Shown: positions 14,001-27,019, counted from the first letter of the stretch. The stretch is 64,000 bases of DNA from Bagarius yarrelli (GCA_005784505.1 VCAZ01000030.1:871501-935500); one strand, 5' to 3'. Program-made: numbers and translations. Notes: a model not told the origin generated them from the sequence alone.

Positions 14001-15489
14001 CTTTTAATGATACACAAATCCGAGCGAGCATTACGTAATGCTTTTTGATTGGACCGATTTCACACCTGCTTCAGGCCAAAGCTTATAAAAAAGTGTTTAC
14101 AAAATATTTCCGATGCAGATCAAGTTCCTAAGGGGAACATAAAGTATTTAATGTTTGGCTTTTTTTGATAGGGTCAAGTTATCTAGTTGACCTTATGGGT
14201 TGGATCCTTTATATAAGGATCAAACCTGATTCTGTATGCTTTGCATAAATACAAGACAATGACTATTTATTAATTAACATTTTCTGGCAGTTGGCAAACA
14301 CATTTATCCAAATAAATAAACAAAAAAAGATCATTGACATTATGTGTGTGTGTGTGTGTGTGCCTGTGTGTTTATTTATATAGCACTTATTTCTGGACAG
14401 TTTGGAGTGGTTTAAAAGGAGCAACCATTAAAATTTGTTCTTTTAACTCATGATTATCAGAATAATAGAACGTGGGCTTGAATAATGGGCCTCTTTCTGA
14501 GGAGCACCATTTTACATAAGTCATAGGCGATAAATAGCTAAAAAGTAAATAAATAAATAAAACTTAATTAAATAACACATCAGTATAACAATTAAAACAA
14601 TGTGTTACTATTAAATTGTCCGTTTGTTTGACTGTGTACATCTATGTTTGCATTCAGTGGATTTTTTTCTTTACTTTAAATTACCCTAACAAACATGTGA
14701 TAAATATGGCCACAGTTATATTAACATAATGTATATCAAAAAATTCCCTATACTTTTTTTTTTTTTTTTTGTAATCAAGTGTGGTCAAATTGGCAACATT
14801 GGCATTAAACTATGAAGCAATTCAACTATTGAACTCCTGTATTTTTCCTTATAACCTTTATCTTACAGACCAAACAAAGCTTTTTGAACTTAAACTTGAA
14901 ACTGTATGTAGGTGCCAAAGATATATTTTACTGCACAACAACCCTTTATCTATCTTGGGTGGGTTATCGGGTCCCTGTCTTGGATATCTGAATTGCCCTC
15001 CAGTGTCTATGTTGTAAAGTCTGTGGCTCTTGTTTAAAGAATGACTTACTATATTTGACTTCTACACTTTTAAAATGCAGGATATTTTATGTGTAAAGTT
15101 CCAAACAAATGCACATCTTTTGTCTGAACACACTGTATTTGTTAAAAGTGTATCATAATCATAATCATATTTGATTGTTCGGGTAATAGGATGCTGTTTG
15201 GTATTACAATATATCTACATGCATACAATACGTACTGTATATACATTATATATATATATATATACTGTATATATATATATATACCATAGTCGTGGACACT
15301 TCACTATCGGATCTAAGGGCGTTGCATTTAATTAAAATGGCAAATATCATCCAAGTACCAAACAGTGAGCAGATCACAAGGTGGAGGGGATAGGCATGAT
15401 AAAAATTGTATATATTTTCTGATGTTGATAAAGAATAAAAGCCCTTTACTGGCTCAGGTTTAATTTGTTATATGTTTGTACATGTATAT

Positions 15490-16310
15490 GAATACATACC
15501 AACTTAAAGGTGTTCTGCAGGGTTCTCTTGTTTTTTGTAAACAAGAAATTAGCCTCCACTGGTTTGCTGATGACACAGTTTTCTGCTGCATCTTGGTGTA
15601 ATTATTGAGTTCAGTGTTTCACTCGAAGCTTATGTTAATATTATTAGGATAGCGTTCTTTTATCTCAGAGAAAACTGCTAAAGTTGATATCATATACTGT
15701 CAAAACATAAAGAAGGAAAGCTAGTTCTTGCTTGTTAGAACTTAGAAAAGCTGATATCTTTGGGTGGGATTGTTGTAATGCCTTAGGCTAGGTACACAAT
15801 AAGAAAAAATTAATGTGAGGTACCACAATCATGTTTAACAGTTTTGCTTCAACAGTGTGTGGTATGTGGCAATTATCCTTAGGGTATGCGGCAATTGTCA
15901 CCAGGATATCTGATCATTATCAATAGCAATATTCAACATGATGAAGATTAAGGATTTGCGATCAGGGAGCCTCGACGTTCTTCCGAGCAGGTTCAGTCAC
16001 TCTTAACATGCCTTACACCACAGAAAAATCTGATAAGATCATCTTTAGAACCACTAAGATAATCCGGATAAGGAGAAATCGACCCCAAATCAGCCCAATT
16101 ACCTTGTGGTGTTAACCCAGCATTACTGTTCCAATAGATGCATAACTAAGCTTCTCCCCCATCCTATCTCGAACTAGAAGATATGAAGACATCACTCCTA
16201 TCCTATCCACATTGCAATGGCTTCCATTAAATTCTGCAAAGATTCTAAAATACTCTACTGACATTTAAAGCTCTGATATTGGTCTTGTTGCACAGTATTT
16301 GTAGTCTATT
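15490..16310 (+). mobile_element. decayed LINE (RT to C-terminal region)
   Basis: The plus strand shows GVLQGSLFF, then HWFADDTVFC (a variant of the YADD catalytic box), and about 600 bp later ITPILSTLQWLPLNSAKI followed by a degraded L-Y-x-P-S-Y-L-type block. The last part matches the C-terminal 'ITP-L-LHWLPV' block common in fish L2/Rex-like LINEs. Stops and frameshifts occur throughout. The sequence at 16317-16600 and after the CT tract (17194-17480) probably belongs to the same element's 3' part. Confidence 0.6.
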
Positions 16311-16694
16311 CGTTGATAAGTAGTGGAGGCTACAGCAGGGGGCAGAGTTTTTTTGTACAAAGCTGGAGAGTTTTTGTTTGGAACACAGTGTGTAAGTCCA
16401 GGTTGTGAGGCTGAAACCCTTTTGAGAATAGATTTTTTCTCATGTAAAGAAATAGATCTGTGGGGTTCTTGGGTATTGGGTGTTTTGGTAAACTCACTCT
16501 CAGGCATTCAGTCAGGTTAGTTAACAGACCTATGGTGACAGTATGGTAACTGGCTGCTTTATGTTGCAGGGTATGCTTATGTTTGTGCCACGTTTTGTCT
16601 CTCAAAAAGGTAGTTATACCATAGCTAATGCTAGCTAGTCATCAATTTACAATGTATTTAACCATGACAAACATATCCAACAATATGTGTTTTT

Positions 16695-17193
<499 letters not shown>

Positions 17194-17757
17194 TGTTGAG
17201 CTGCAAATGCTACTCCTGTGATACTAAACCTGAAGATGATCCTGAATCTTTCTGCTTTCTGGACCTGACTGATTCATCCTGATTGCCTAGATTTTCATCA
17301 CTTGGAAATAAGTATGATAAGTGCTTCTGATAAGTATCATTTCTGTTGAGATACAGTAGATTGCTTTAGATTATACCACTAAGAAACCACGGAGATTACT
17401 TTGGACTGCTTTTAGGTTTTCTTTTAAGAAACAGTTATTAACTTCAATAAAATGTTATTCTTCTATATAAATATTACTTTATGTTAACCCTAGAATTTAT
17501 TTCCTGGTTATGCACTTGTACATTTATGTATTTGGTATCACTTTAAAAATTTGGTTTTTAATTACTTCAGGCAGTAATCCTCAATAAGGTACTCTAGTTA
17601 GATTAAATTGTCTGACAGTAAAAAAGAGGTCTCCAGGCAGATCCAGACATTTGGAAAGTCCTGCAAAAGACAAAGCAACGATATTTTAAGCGGAATGTAT
17701 AAATTGCCAGTGTGTGTAGAATGTGTGTGCTTTCAGTCACAGCTTCCTTCAAAATCT

Positions 17758-17943
17758 GTCGTTAATTACTCACCCTTGTGTTGTTCCTTCTTTTGTCTTT
17801 AGAACACAATTTGAGATATTTTTTGATAAAATCTAAAGTCCCTCCCATAGACAGGAAGGTAACTACCACATTCAAGACCCAGAAAAGCAACACGAGTAAT
17901 TAATAACAGAGGTTTAATTTTTTGGGGTGAACTATCCCTTTAA
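17758..17943. mobile_element. hAT-like MITE fragment
   Basis: It contains AATTACTCACCCTTGTGTTG near the left and ends TTTGGGGTGAACTATCCCTT. These match the interior and terminal parts of a common fish MITE whose ends read 'AAAGGGATAGTTCACCC'. The left terminus is missing. Confidence 0.6.
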
Positions 17944-18757
17944 TACAATTCAGTTGCTTATTTCAAGATGACACAAATGGTCCTAATTCCAGTTACTCTT
18001 TATTATTTAGTGTTATTGCAGGCTGCAGTTAATGCTCTCATATAAAGTAAATCTGAACATATGTGTCCTCAACTCTTTGACAAACACTGTGAATCATACA
18101 GCATTAATGCAGACTTCTGTGTTTTGAGAAATGACTGTCACACTCAGCAGCCTCTTACGCCAGTGCCAACTCATTAAATTGATCTCAAAGGATTTGCTGT
18201 AGACAAAATTTATATCCATCACCAGTCAACCATAGCTATTTAATAAAATAAAAAAAAAAAAATACAGATCATTATATTAAGTTTGGCCACAAGTAATTTA
18301 TATATACAATTAATATATAATGATTTACCATGTAGAGTTTTAACTTTGCAGGATTTAAAAAAAAGGATTACTTAAATATTAATTTGCAATATTATGTACA
18401 TCCAATAAAGCGATTTGGTTATGCCAGATAATTCTGACAGTCTCATGTATCACTTTGGGGATTTTTTTTTATCTGATTGACGGCAACTGAACTACAAGTT
18501 ATAATTTAGTGTTTAACATCACAGGCAATCAGTGCCACAACAATCATAGTAAATCATCAGCTTTCTCAGTAGAGCCTATACACAGACCTATTACTCTTTC
18601 TTAGTCTAAATGAAATTATTACTATTTAACCACTGAGGCGGCGGCTGTAAAATGACAGCTCTTTATTGATAAAATGCTTGCTTCTAACTATGTACCACAC
18701 ATACCAAACAACAGTCGATTGGTGGGCAGTATTGAAGTCTAAGACACTATTATAAGG

Positions 18758-18938
18758 AAGTGGTGGCTCATGGTTAAGGTGTTGTATTACAAATTTGAAG
18801 ATTTTAGGGGTCGATTCCCAGCTCCAGCAAGCCACCACCACTGGGCCCCTGAGCAAGGCCCTTAACCCCCAATTGCTCACTTGTATAAATGAGATAAATG
18901 TAAGTCGCTCTGGATAAGGATGTCTGGCAAATGTAAAT
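18758..18938 (+). mobile_element. near full-length tRNA-derived SINE (type A)
   Basis: Head GTGGTGGCTCATGGTTAAGG, box B-like GGTCGATTCCCAGCTCCAGC, body GGGCCCCTGAGCAAGGCCC, tail GTCGCTCTGGATAAGGATGT. It is the best preserved copy in the window. Confidence 0.85.
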
Positions 18939-19054
18939 AAGGACAAATATATGGTGATACAAGAGCATCAAAGTGGTATAGATCTTATATTAGGTAAGGA
19001 GGCTCTGGGTGCAGTCTGCTTTTCAGTTCCTCCCTTTATATGAAACAATGTCCT

Positions 19055-19145
19055 GTTAATGAGAGGTTAAAGAAAAATAGCAGGACTGGTTTAGGCTGAT
19101 AGTAAGCCTTAATCATTTGGAATAACCGCTTATTCTGACCATGGG
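19055..19145 (+). mobile_element. small fragment of a Tc1-like element
   Basis: GCAGGACTGGTTTAGGCTGA and GGAATAACCGCTTATTCTGA match the corresponding part of the larger element at 20912-21425 (AGCAAGACTGGTTCAGACTG and CGAATAACCACTCGTTCCAA). It is the same family, here only about 90 bp long. Confidence 0.5.
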
Positions 19146-19220
19146 TGCCGGCGTCTTAATCCACTACACCACGGCACCAGCCACTGAACAGTAAACTGGA
19201 ACAGCCTGCATTTACAATCG

Positions 19221-19390
19221 GAAACGTTTACTGTAATGTTTAATAGAAACGTTTACTGTAATGTTTAATAGGAAACGTTTACTGTAATGTTTAATAGAAA
19301 CGTTTACTGTAATGTTTAATAGAAACGTTTACTGTAATGTTTAATAGAAACGTTTACTGTAATGTTTAATAGGAAACGTTTACAATCAGG
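19221..19390. repeat. minisatellite, 25/26-bp unit, about 6.6 copies
   Basis: Copies start at 19221, 19246, 19272, 19297, 19322, 19347 and 19373. Each begins GAAACGTTTACTGTAATG and ends TTTAATA, with an extra G in two units. The partial last copy ends in GTTTACAATCAGG, echoing the TTTACAATCG just before the first copy. Confidence 0.95.
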
Positions 19391-20911
19391 ACACCTCACT
19401 AAAGCTTTTTTTTTACACCTGACTAAAGTGTAGAACATGCATACAAAATCAACAAAGGATTTCATTTCATTTTATTCCTACATAATAATGCATTTGGATC
19501 AACATAAAATGTGGAAATAAAGTATATTGTTAAAAGAACTGCTCATAAATGGTAGAAGATAAAGACTTAACTGTTAGAATAGAGAGATTTTATTGTAAAA
19601 GACAGGTTATGAGACGTTAATGTCTATTACAGGACTGGGATTGGCTTTAACTTACTTTAACTTTTATATAAGCAGAATAATGAAATTTTGGATGAGAGGG
19701 ATGTGAAAACTCAACAGGTAGTTTGGAATTTGCTTTGCGTCAATCAGATGAGAAGTAACTAGTAACTAACTCCTTGAGTAGTTTTTTTTTTATTGGAAAC
19801 TTTTTTACTCTTACTTAATTAACTATTAAGATTGTTACTTTTACTTGAGTAAATATTTCCATAAATACTAGTACTTGTAAATAAAGACTTTGGATACTTT
19901 ACCCACTTTTGGTCCAGTCAGTATTTGTTATAGGACATGTTTATGTCCATGCTTACGAAGTTGAACTTAATCTGCCTTTTGTTACCGAGCAAACATATAA
20001 AAAGAAATAAAAACATACCATATCTGGTTGGAAATGACGCTGTGCCAAAAGATTTTCAGTTATCTTGATGCCTTGCCAGATTTATTCTATTACTCGTGAG
20101 TCACATTTATACCTTTAGATGTCACAGAATGTCCTTCATCTCTCTCTCGCTCTCAAAGAGATCCTTTATCAAAGCAAAGCACCAACGCTAGCTGGTAATT
20201 TAGTGCTGACAGAAAGATGAGCACATAAATCAGTCAGATTCCCAAAAATCTTTTTTTGTAGACAGGATGATGGTATATGATGTCTTGATCTCTTCCATGA
20301 GGTTTTGTAGATATTGCTTTAGGATTAACTTAAGATGATTTGATGTGTCTGCTTGTGTTTTGATCCATAATGAGGACACGGAATTAATCCAGTGCATTGT
20401 TTTATGTCTATTAAATAATTTAAAGTACTTTTGTATATTTATGCAAACTAAATTGTATACTGTGTATATAGAACATACTACATCAATCCACGCTTGTGGT
20501 AGACCTTGTCTACCAGATTTATGTTTTAGGAAATGTTACGGAAGAAATATACTTAATATTTAACATCATATTTTTTACTTAGACATGATCTTTTTTAAAA
20601 TGAAGCTGAAAGTAACTCTAAAGGCCAAGATATAGGGTAGGAGTAATGCACAGCATTCCATTTATAACAAAGAAAATAATAACTTGTATAACAATTAGTT
20701 ATTTGTGCTGCACTCAACAGCATTTTTCCAAGTAACATATAGAACAAGAGCAAATTAAATTAAATCAAGGAGGAATCAGCGATGAGACAACATCATCCAA
20801 AAAATTACGTTTGAAAAAATACAATTCATAAAAACATAAAAACAAGAAAAAACCCAAGAACATGAGAAAATTGGTGTATATCTGCACTTACATGTAAAGG
20901 ACTAAATATAC

Positions 20912-21425
20912 ACTTACTAGTCACTTTAGTAGAAAAAGCTGATCAGTTGTGCAATTACCCAATCATGTGGCAGCAGTGTAAGGAAAACATCATGCAAGGT
21001 CAAAAACAGGTCAAGAGCTTCAGTTAATGTTCCTACAATAGAGAAAGTGTATTCTTTAGCACTGATCATGGATTGGTAGTTTGTAAAATGCTTGCTGCTT
21101 TAAGTATTTCAGAACCTGTTGATCCTATCAGATTTGACATATAACCTTCTCTAATTGTCTTTCACAGCACAGAGCAAAAAAAAAATAAAAATAAACGCTT
21201 CCAGTGATTTTAGTTCTGCTAGGAAAATGCCTTATTTATGAAAGATCAGGGAAGGACAGCAAGACTGGTTCAGACTGATAGGAGGCCTTAAGCAATTCGA
21301 ATAACCACTCGTTCCAACTATGGTGGGCAAAAAATAAATTAGAATGCACAACATTTCAAGCACTGAGGCAGATGGGCTACAAAAGCAGATTGGAATGGAA
21401 CCTGATGAACGAGGCACGGTTTACC
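20912..21425 (+). mobile_element. decayed Tc1/mariner-like transposon, 5' half
   Basis: It starts with a terminal-like ACTTACTAGTCACTTTAGTA, close to the ACTCACCGGCCACTTTATTAG end of a widespread fish Tc1/mariner family. It continues with that family's GTGCAATTACCCAATCATGT, AGAGCTTCAGTTAATGTTC and, after a diverged gap, GAATGCACAACATTTCAAGC and GCAGATGGGCTACAAAAGCA. The catalytic part and 3' end are missing. Consensus is from memory. Confidence 0.65.
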
Positions 21426-21429
21426 TAAT

Positions 21430-23960
21430 CAGGGAGTTCAAAATTGGAACTGCTGGCAAGCCATATTGCAGTGTCTAGTTTTGTTGAATCTGTGCCTATT
21501 ATTGTCTCTGAATTTTGTTCCTGATGGATTAATACAGTCTGGCCTATCCTCTCTTATATCTATCATTACCAATGAATTTTCAGCTGGAGAACCGCTCCTC
21601 ACTACATTCTATGTGAACTGTCTGTAGAAATATTAGGAGATTTTGGACATATTCTAACCAGACTCTAGGGCACAAAAATCATTACCCTGCTCAAAGCCAA
21701 TGTGGTACTGTTTACACCGGCCATTAACATTTATCCAGTATTATTCAATAGATGATGCAGGTAACCGGTCAAATCAGGCTCCTTTTAAAGTGTGTGAGGG
21801 TGTAGGAAACTGTAAGTAAACGCCCAGTACCACCACTTCAGGCTCCCTGTCGGGTTTAATAGCATCATGTATTAAACTTGCCTGCAGCCTTATCATTAAT
21901 ATTGTGAGGAAGTCTTAGAGGGAGCTATGGTGCAGTATAAGACTTAGTAGCAGTAATTCCAAAACAAGGTCAACGAACATGCAAAGGTCGGTACACATCA
22001 ATCAGAATAAGTCCCGGCAAACAAATCCAAAACATGAGACAGAAGACAATAACCAGAAATAGATCATAGATCAGTGAACCAGGTAGATATGAACATAAAC
22101 TTATTATTACGCTTGGTATGTCAACAGAGCAAACAATACTTCAGAACAGTTAGCTTATAAAGCTAGCCACAGGAAGTACTAGTGGAGTTGGAGCTAGTAC
22201 TAAGCTGAGGGCGACCTCCAGTGGTGGGAGGTCGGAATCAGTACAAATAAAATAAAATAATATAGATTATTATTACAATACAAAGGTATTTTAAATCTGT
22301 TTCCTATAGACCAGCTGTTTATATGGGATGTCTCAAGTTTCAAACATGCACAATTTTACTTCAATAAATTGTGTTTCTGTTATTTTACACTAATTGAGTT
22401 ATTAGTTGTAAATAAGTACGAGTTGATTTTATGTTCTGAAGCTTTCATAAAATAAAGGCATATCAAATCATCTAATATAAAGCTATTAATCAAACTACCA
22501 TGTTTACATTTACTCCCCACTATATGTTTACATTTAACATTTATTGGTTACAATGCCATACAAAATGTGATAATATCTGTTGTTGCTCAACATCAGAATA
22601 TTGTAACTACTGTAAAAATTAAAATAAGACTAAAGTGATTTAAAACTTAGTTTGCCTTTATAGTCAACTGTTATATCAGGAAAATTTCGAACCTTTTAAC
22701 AGATTTTAGATATAAATGAAAAATATGATCAAGCGTGTTTGGTTGGCAAACACTGATGACATCAGATGGTTTGTTTGATTGGTTGATTGAAATGTTGATT
22801 CAGAATCACATCCTACTAAAATCACCTTCACCATTAGATGACATATATTTTACTGTACAATAGGAATAAAGTGCATACAAGTAGGCTAATGCCAAAATTA
22901 ATAAACATCTTAAAACTTAACATTGGTGAATGGCTTAAATTACAATGAACGCGATGTTCGTTGTTGTAAGATTTAACGAATAGTTCAGTGCAGGCTAATT
23001 TCTTCCCAGACATGCAGGGGTCCATTGCTGTTTTTTTTTTAATGACCCCCCTGTCCTATTTGTCAATGGCGTACCTGCACATTCAGATGCATTATAATCT
23101 GAGCACTCCAAATTCAATTTAGACGTGGTCTTGAACGGTGATTGGACATAGATATTCGATTTTAAATACCGCTTTTGTGAAAAGTCTTTATTAAAATTAG
23201 TTTCCCCTGAACTTTTGTCTGGGCTCAGTCTCCAAAACTGGACATAATATCAAGCTCATTGTATAAAGATTATTCGCTGTTTTCTTTTAAATCACTTCAT
23301 TAGCATAATTGTAATTATTTTTGTTAAATTGTCATTTGAAAAACATGGCTGTTATGGTCCTGAGTCTATTATGTTATGTAGTTCATTAATAGTAAAGCTT
23401 AAAATGATGATCACAAAGCTTAGTAATTGGGGGTCTGCATTGATTAGAAACAGTTCAAATTCTCTTTTGTGTGTGTGTAACTGTGATCCAATATTCTTGA
23501 ACATGAGTGAACATTAAATTAAAATGCAGTTGAGTGCTTTTTTAAACTGTTAAATAGACAATGGTCAATAGCAGAGGAATTATATTTGCTAGAACAAAGG
23601 CATGAATTCAACACCACAATCACAACTTACTGAAAAGACTGGCACGGAACACAAAAGTATATGTTTGGATAAATTAATGGGTTCAGATTCCTGAAAACAT
23701 CATCATATTGACCTAAGAGGAATTGTGTATGGAAGTGTGTATGCACGTGATTCTCTTTCAGACTCCAAGCAATGGCTTGACCTAATGGGAATAGAAAATA
23801 CGGCTTTGGTCCATTGAGCTCGGGCTGGGATGTGATTTAGGAGACAGAGACCCTGCTGCCACCACCATGACCCCTGCCACCAGCCCCTTTTCTCTTCTCG
23901 ATTTCACTTACGCATAATTAGCTGCATTGGATGAAGTGGGTCATTACGTGGTAGCATTTT
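21430..23960. other. gene-free DNA upstream of penk
   Basis: No coding signal, no recognised repeat of note. The last several hundred bases are the penk upstream region; CRE-like and TATA-like motifs are listed separately. Confidence 0.5.
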
Positions 23961-23968
23961 GTTCCGTC

Positions 23969-24022
23969 TGCGTCATTTCACGCCAGAAAGCGCTTTCTCT
24001 TTAGGGTCTGGGGAATTAAAAG
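23969..24022 (+). promoter_or_regulatory. penk proximal promoter: CRE-2-like site and TATA-like box
   Basis: TGCGTCA at 23969-23975 is identical to the ENKCRE-2 core known in the mammalian proenkephalin enhancer, where CREB/AP-1 proteins bind. CACGCCA follows at 23980-23986, close to the reverse complement of ENKCRE-1 (TGGCGTA). TTAAAAG at 24016-24022 is a plausible TATA-like box about 40 bp downstream, upstream of a GC-rich leader. Site identity is seen; activity and transcription start are inferred. Confidence 0.6.
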
Positions 24023-24268
24023 ACTCGCGCGCCCGCCCGCATATTGGGAACGTTCGCGTCGTGGAGAGCAACTTTATTCTCCCAGACAGCAATTTACGGG
24101 AGGGAAAAACCCAATAAGATAAGCCTCCCCTACCGCCTCCCCACACACAATTTTTTCTCTCTTACACACACACACACACACGCTGTCAGTTCACTTAGTT
24201 AGACAGACTTGTAGCTGCACATCGACGGCATCAGACGGCGGCGCGCACCAGAAGCTGCGCACAACGCA

Positions 24269-26477
24269 ATGATGAAGGTCAGTAAGCCTCATAAACATAT
24301 AGTAACATACGTAATAAAGGCTTGCGCAACCTATCTATTGAATTCGGTTTCAGCAGATTATATTTCTCTTAACGTTTATAAAGTGTAATGTGTTAAATGT
24401 ACTTTTGATATTAGTTTATTTACTATAAAAACAATTTAATTATTTTACTATTCTTCAGTTCGTCGGTTTAACGAATAGACATGTTTTTTGATTGTTTCAG
24501 CAACAATACAATGCACAAAAATTAGATTGATAAGAAACTTTTTTTTTTTTTACAAAGAAAAAACTATTACCCGATTTTTAATTTAATAATTATACATAAA
24601 TACATCTTCTATCAGCTTTACTTGCCTTACAGGCAGTACGGTGTTACATTTTATCACATGAGCATTCAGGATCGCTTTAGTTCACGCAGATTTGTATGCC
24701 ATAACAGCGCATCCGAACACAAATTACACATGCAATCACACTTTTCTTTTCTCATTCTGATTTTGTCGGTGTAGCCGTGCTCGGGGCTGATGCGCCTCCG
24801 CTGGGTGCTCTTCTTCAGCGCCTGCTTGCGGATGGTGAGCGCGGACTGTGGCTCTGACTGCGCCTATTGCTCTGTGCACCTCCAACAAACACACGCCAAC
24901 TCTGTAGTAAGTCCATCGACACTGTGCGCTTTTAGTGCTCCACAGCGTTAACACAGCAAAACCTCCTCTTCAAAACAAACGCACCTCAGTGGAACATTCT
25001 GTGCCCAAAGCTTACACTTTCCCCCATCAGCTGTCACGATTAAGACTTCTCTGGATTATTAAACTAATAATAAATTAATAAAATACTATCACCACCAATC
25101 ACTACTACTACTACTAATATTAATTATTAATAATATTATTATTATTATTTGCTGTACAATTATTATTTGTTATTTATTAATATTTATTTATCATCATAAT
25201 GTTTTTAAAAATGCTTCAGTTTGATGTATTGGTTTTAGTATTGCACTCTAAGAAAATCTAACTAAATACAATGATTCATGCCCTTTTATCAGTAATTGAT
25301 TAAAAAAATGATGACTGTAAATATTATCTGTGGTATATTGATTTTGTAGTATTTTCAAATTAAGGTATGTTCCCTAAATCAATTCCTGGTGCTTAATGAT
25401 GTATTGATTAAAGCTGCCCTAAAGCCCTTTGTGGGTTCCAACAAAAGATAATGAGATTAATAGATAGACATTGTGTGCAATTAATGTATTTTAGAAAATG
25501 TTGTGAATGACTGAAGTAAGTTTTAAAAATAGAAAATAATAAATATTCTTTTATAATAGGAAGAAAAAAGACCCTTATTGATGTTGATGCAGCATTAAAG
25601 GACTGAAGTTTTAAAAAAAACATCATTCAAATTTAAGTCTACCTATAAGAGTAATATGTACACTACATATAAAAAAGGAGGTATTTTAGACTTAAATTGT
25701 TCTTATTCTTTTACTACATAAATGAGAATGCAGTTAGTCATGAAAATGTTGACAGATGTTAGTAAAAACAAAAAACAAAAAAAAAAACAGTCATCGACAC
25801 TGCTGTGTCTAATTATGCCAGAATCGGATGCTGGTGTGTACATGGGTTTGTAAGCCCAATGACTCACAGATGGTATTCATGTGTTTTGGCAGGAATGCAT
25901 TTTGCAGTGTGAAGGTCATCTTTCCAATGGTGGCTCTTGGGGTATATGTCAAAATTTCCTGCAAACAACTGAAGGCACATCTGACGCAGAGCAAGCCTTC
26001 ACAGAAACCTATAGCCTACCCCAACAACACCATCAGGAGAAAAAATATGGTGGCTTCATGAAGCGATACGGAGGTTTTATGAAGCGTTATGGAGGCTTTA
26101 TGAAACGATATGGAGGCTTCATGAAAAAAGCAGCAGAGGTTTATGAACCGCAGCTAGATGACATAGACCAAAGCAGAGAAATCCTGTCTAAGAATGACAT
26201 GGAGATGCTGGCCAACATGGTTGAAGATGATACCGAGAGGGAAGAGCTTGCGATGAAAGGCAGCCAAATTGCAAAGACAGAGGTCGATGAGTTAGAGGGT
26301 GTGGTAAAACGCTACGGTGGTTTTATGCGACGGGGTTATGAATCAGGGGCTGGTGTAAAGCCGCTACAGAAACGCTATGGTGGGTTCATGCGGCGGGTGG
26401 GCAGGCCTGATTGGGGGGAGGAGCCTAAACCTAACAGAGGTGTCTTTAAACGTTCACCAGAGGAGGAAGAAGAGTGA
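24269..26477 (+). CDS. penk: proenkephalin precursor (opioid neuropeptide)
   Basis: Secreted precursor cut at dibasic sites to release Met-enkephalins, agonists of delta and mu opioid receptors. Coding exons: 24269-24277 (ATG ATG AAG), 24775-24906, 25893-26477; all junctions are GT-AG and phase 0. The product is 241 residues (human 267). Residues about 1-26 form a hydrophobic signal peptide. Six cysteines at residues 28, 32, 35, 49, 53 and 66 fit the N-terminal opioid-propeptide domain. YGGFM occurs six times: four in direct tandem at 99-124, each followed by KR (the last by KK), then 188-192 and 209-213, each preceded by KR and followed by RR. VGRPDW after the last copy matches the BAM-peptide segment of PENK and excludes POMC or PDYN. 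There is no YGGFL, and the C-terminal YGGFMRF unit of mammals is absent; the protein ends in five Glu. Which teleost paralogue (penka or penkb) is not decided. Confidence 0.95.
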
Positions 26478-26549
26478 GAAAAGCCAGCAGACATGGGAAG
26501 AAATATGGGAATTTTATGGAATACTGATGTCCTCGCAAATTGCTTTCCT

Positions 26550-26725
26550 CAGGGGTCAACAAACTCGGTCCTGCACAGTTTAGCTCCAACTTGTTTCAAA
26601 ACACCTGCCTGTAAGTTTTAAGTACGCTGGCACAACCTTGATAAGCTAGTTCAGGTGGGTTTGATTAGGGTTGAAGCTAAACTCTGAAGCACACCGACCC
26701 TCCAGGACCGAGTTTGGTGGCCCCC
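26550..26725. mobile_element. hAT-type MITE in the penk 3' UTR
   Basis: Inverted ends: CAGGGGTCAACAAACTCGGT on the left; on the right the reverse complement reads GGGGCCACCAAACTCGGTCC. The interior includes TTTAGCTCCAACTTGTTTCA and GGGTTTGATTAGGGTTGAAG, matching a common fish hAT MITE. It starts 73 bp after the penk stop codon and before its poly(A) signals, so it is transcribed as 3' UTR. Confidence 0.8.
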
Positions 26726-27019
26726 GACTTAGATGTTCATATTTCTGTATTTTCACTCTTCACCGCTTAACTGTTAGGTTCCTTGTCACCATGGCAGACA
26801 AAATCACATGCTTACTATGTATTTGCGCTGACACTATGTGTCTAATTTGCTTGTAGTATTGTTGCAGAGCTCAAAAATTTCTGAATGTGAAAAAATATTA
26901 TTGTGGCAACTGGAATACATGTTTTATAGATGCAAACCTGTGTAGCAGAGTTCAAAGTTTTATAGTTTACACTGGTCTGTCCTAGTTTCATTTATACCTG
27001 TTTCTTTGGCTGCACTGCA

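Noticed and set aside
24736..24954. 72-codon minus-strand open frame
   Set aside because: It is antisense to penk exon 2, which has correct splice sites and a signal peptide in frame.
26377..26583. 68-codon plus-strand frame overlapping the end of penk
   Set aside because: It is a shifted-frame shadow of penk exon 3 and runs into the MITE; no independent start or homology.
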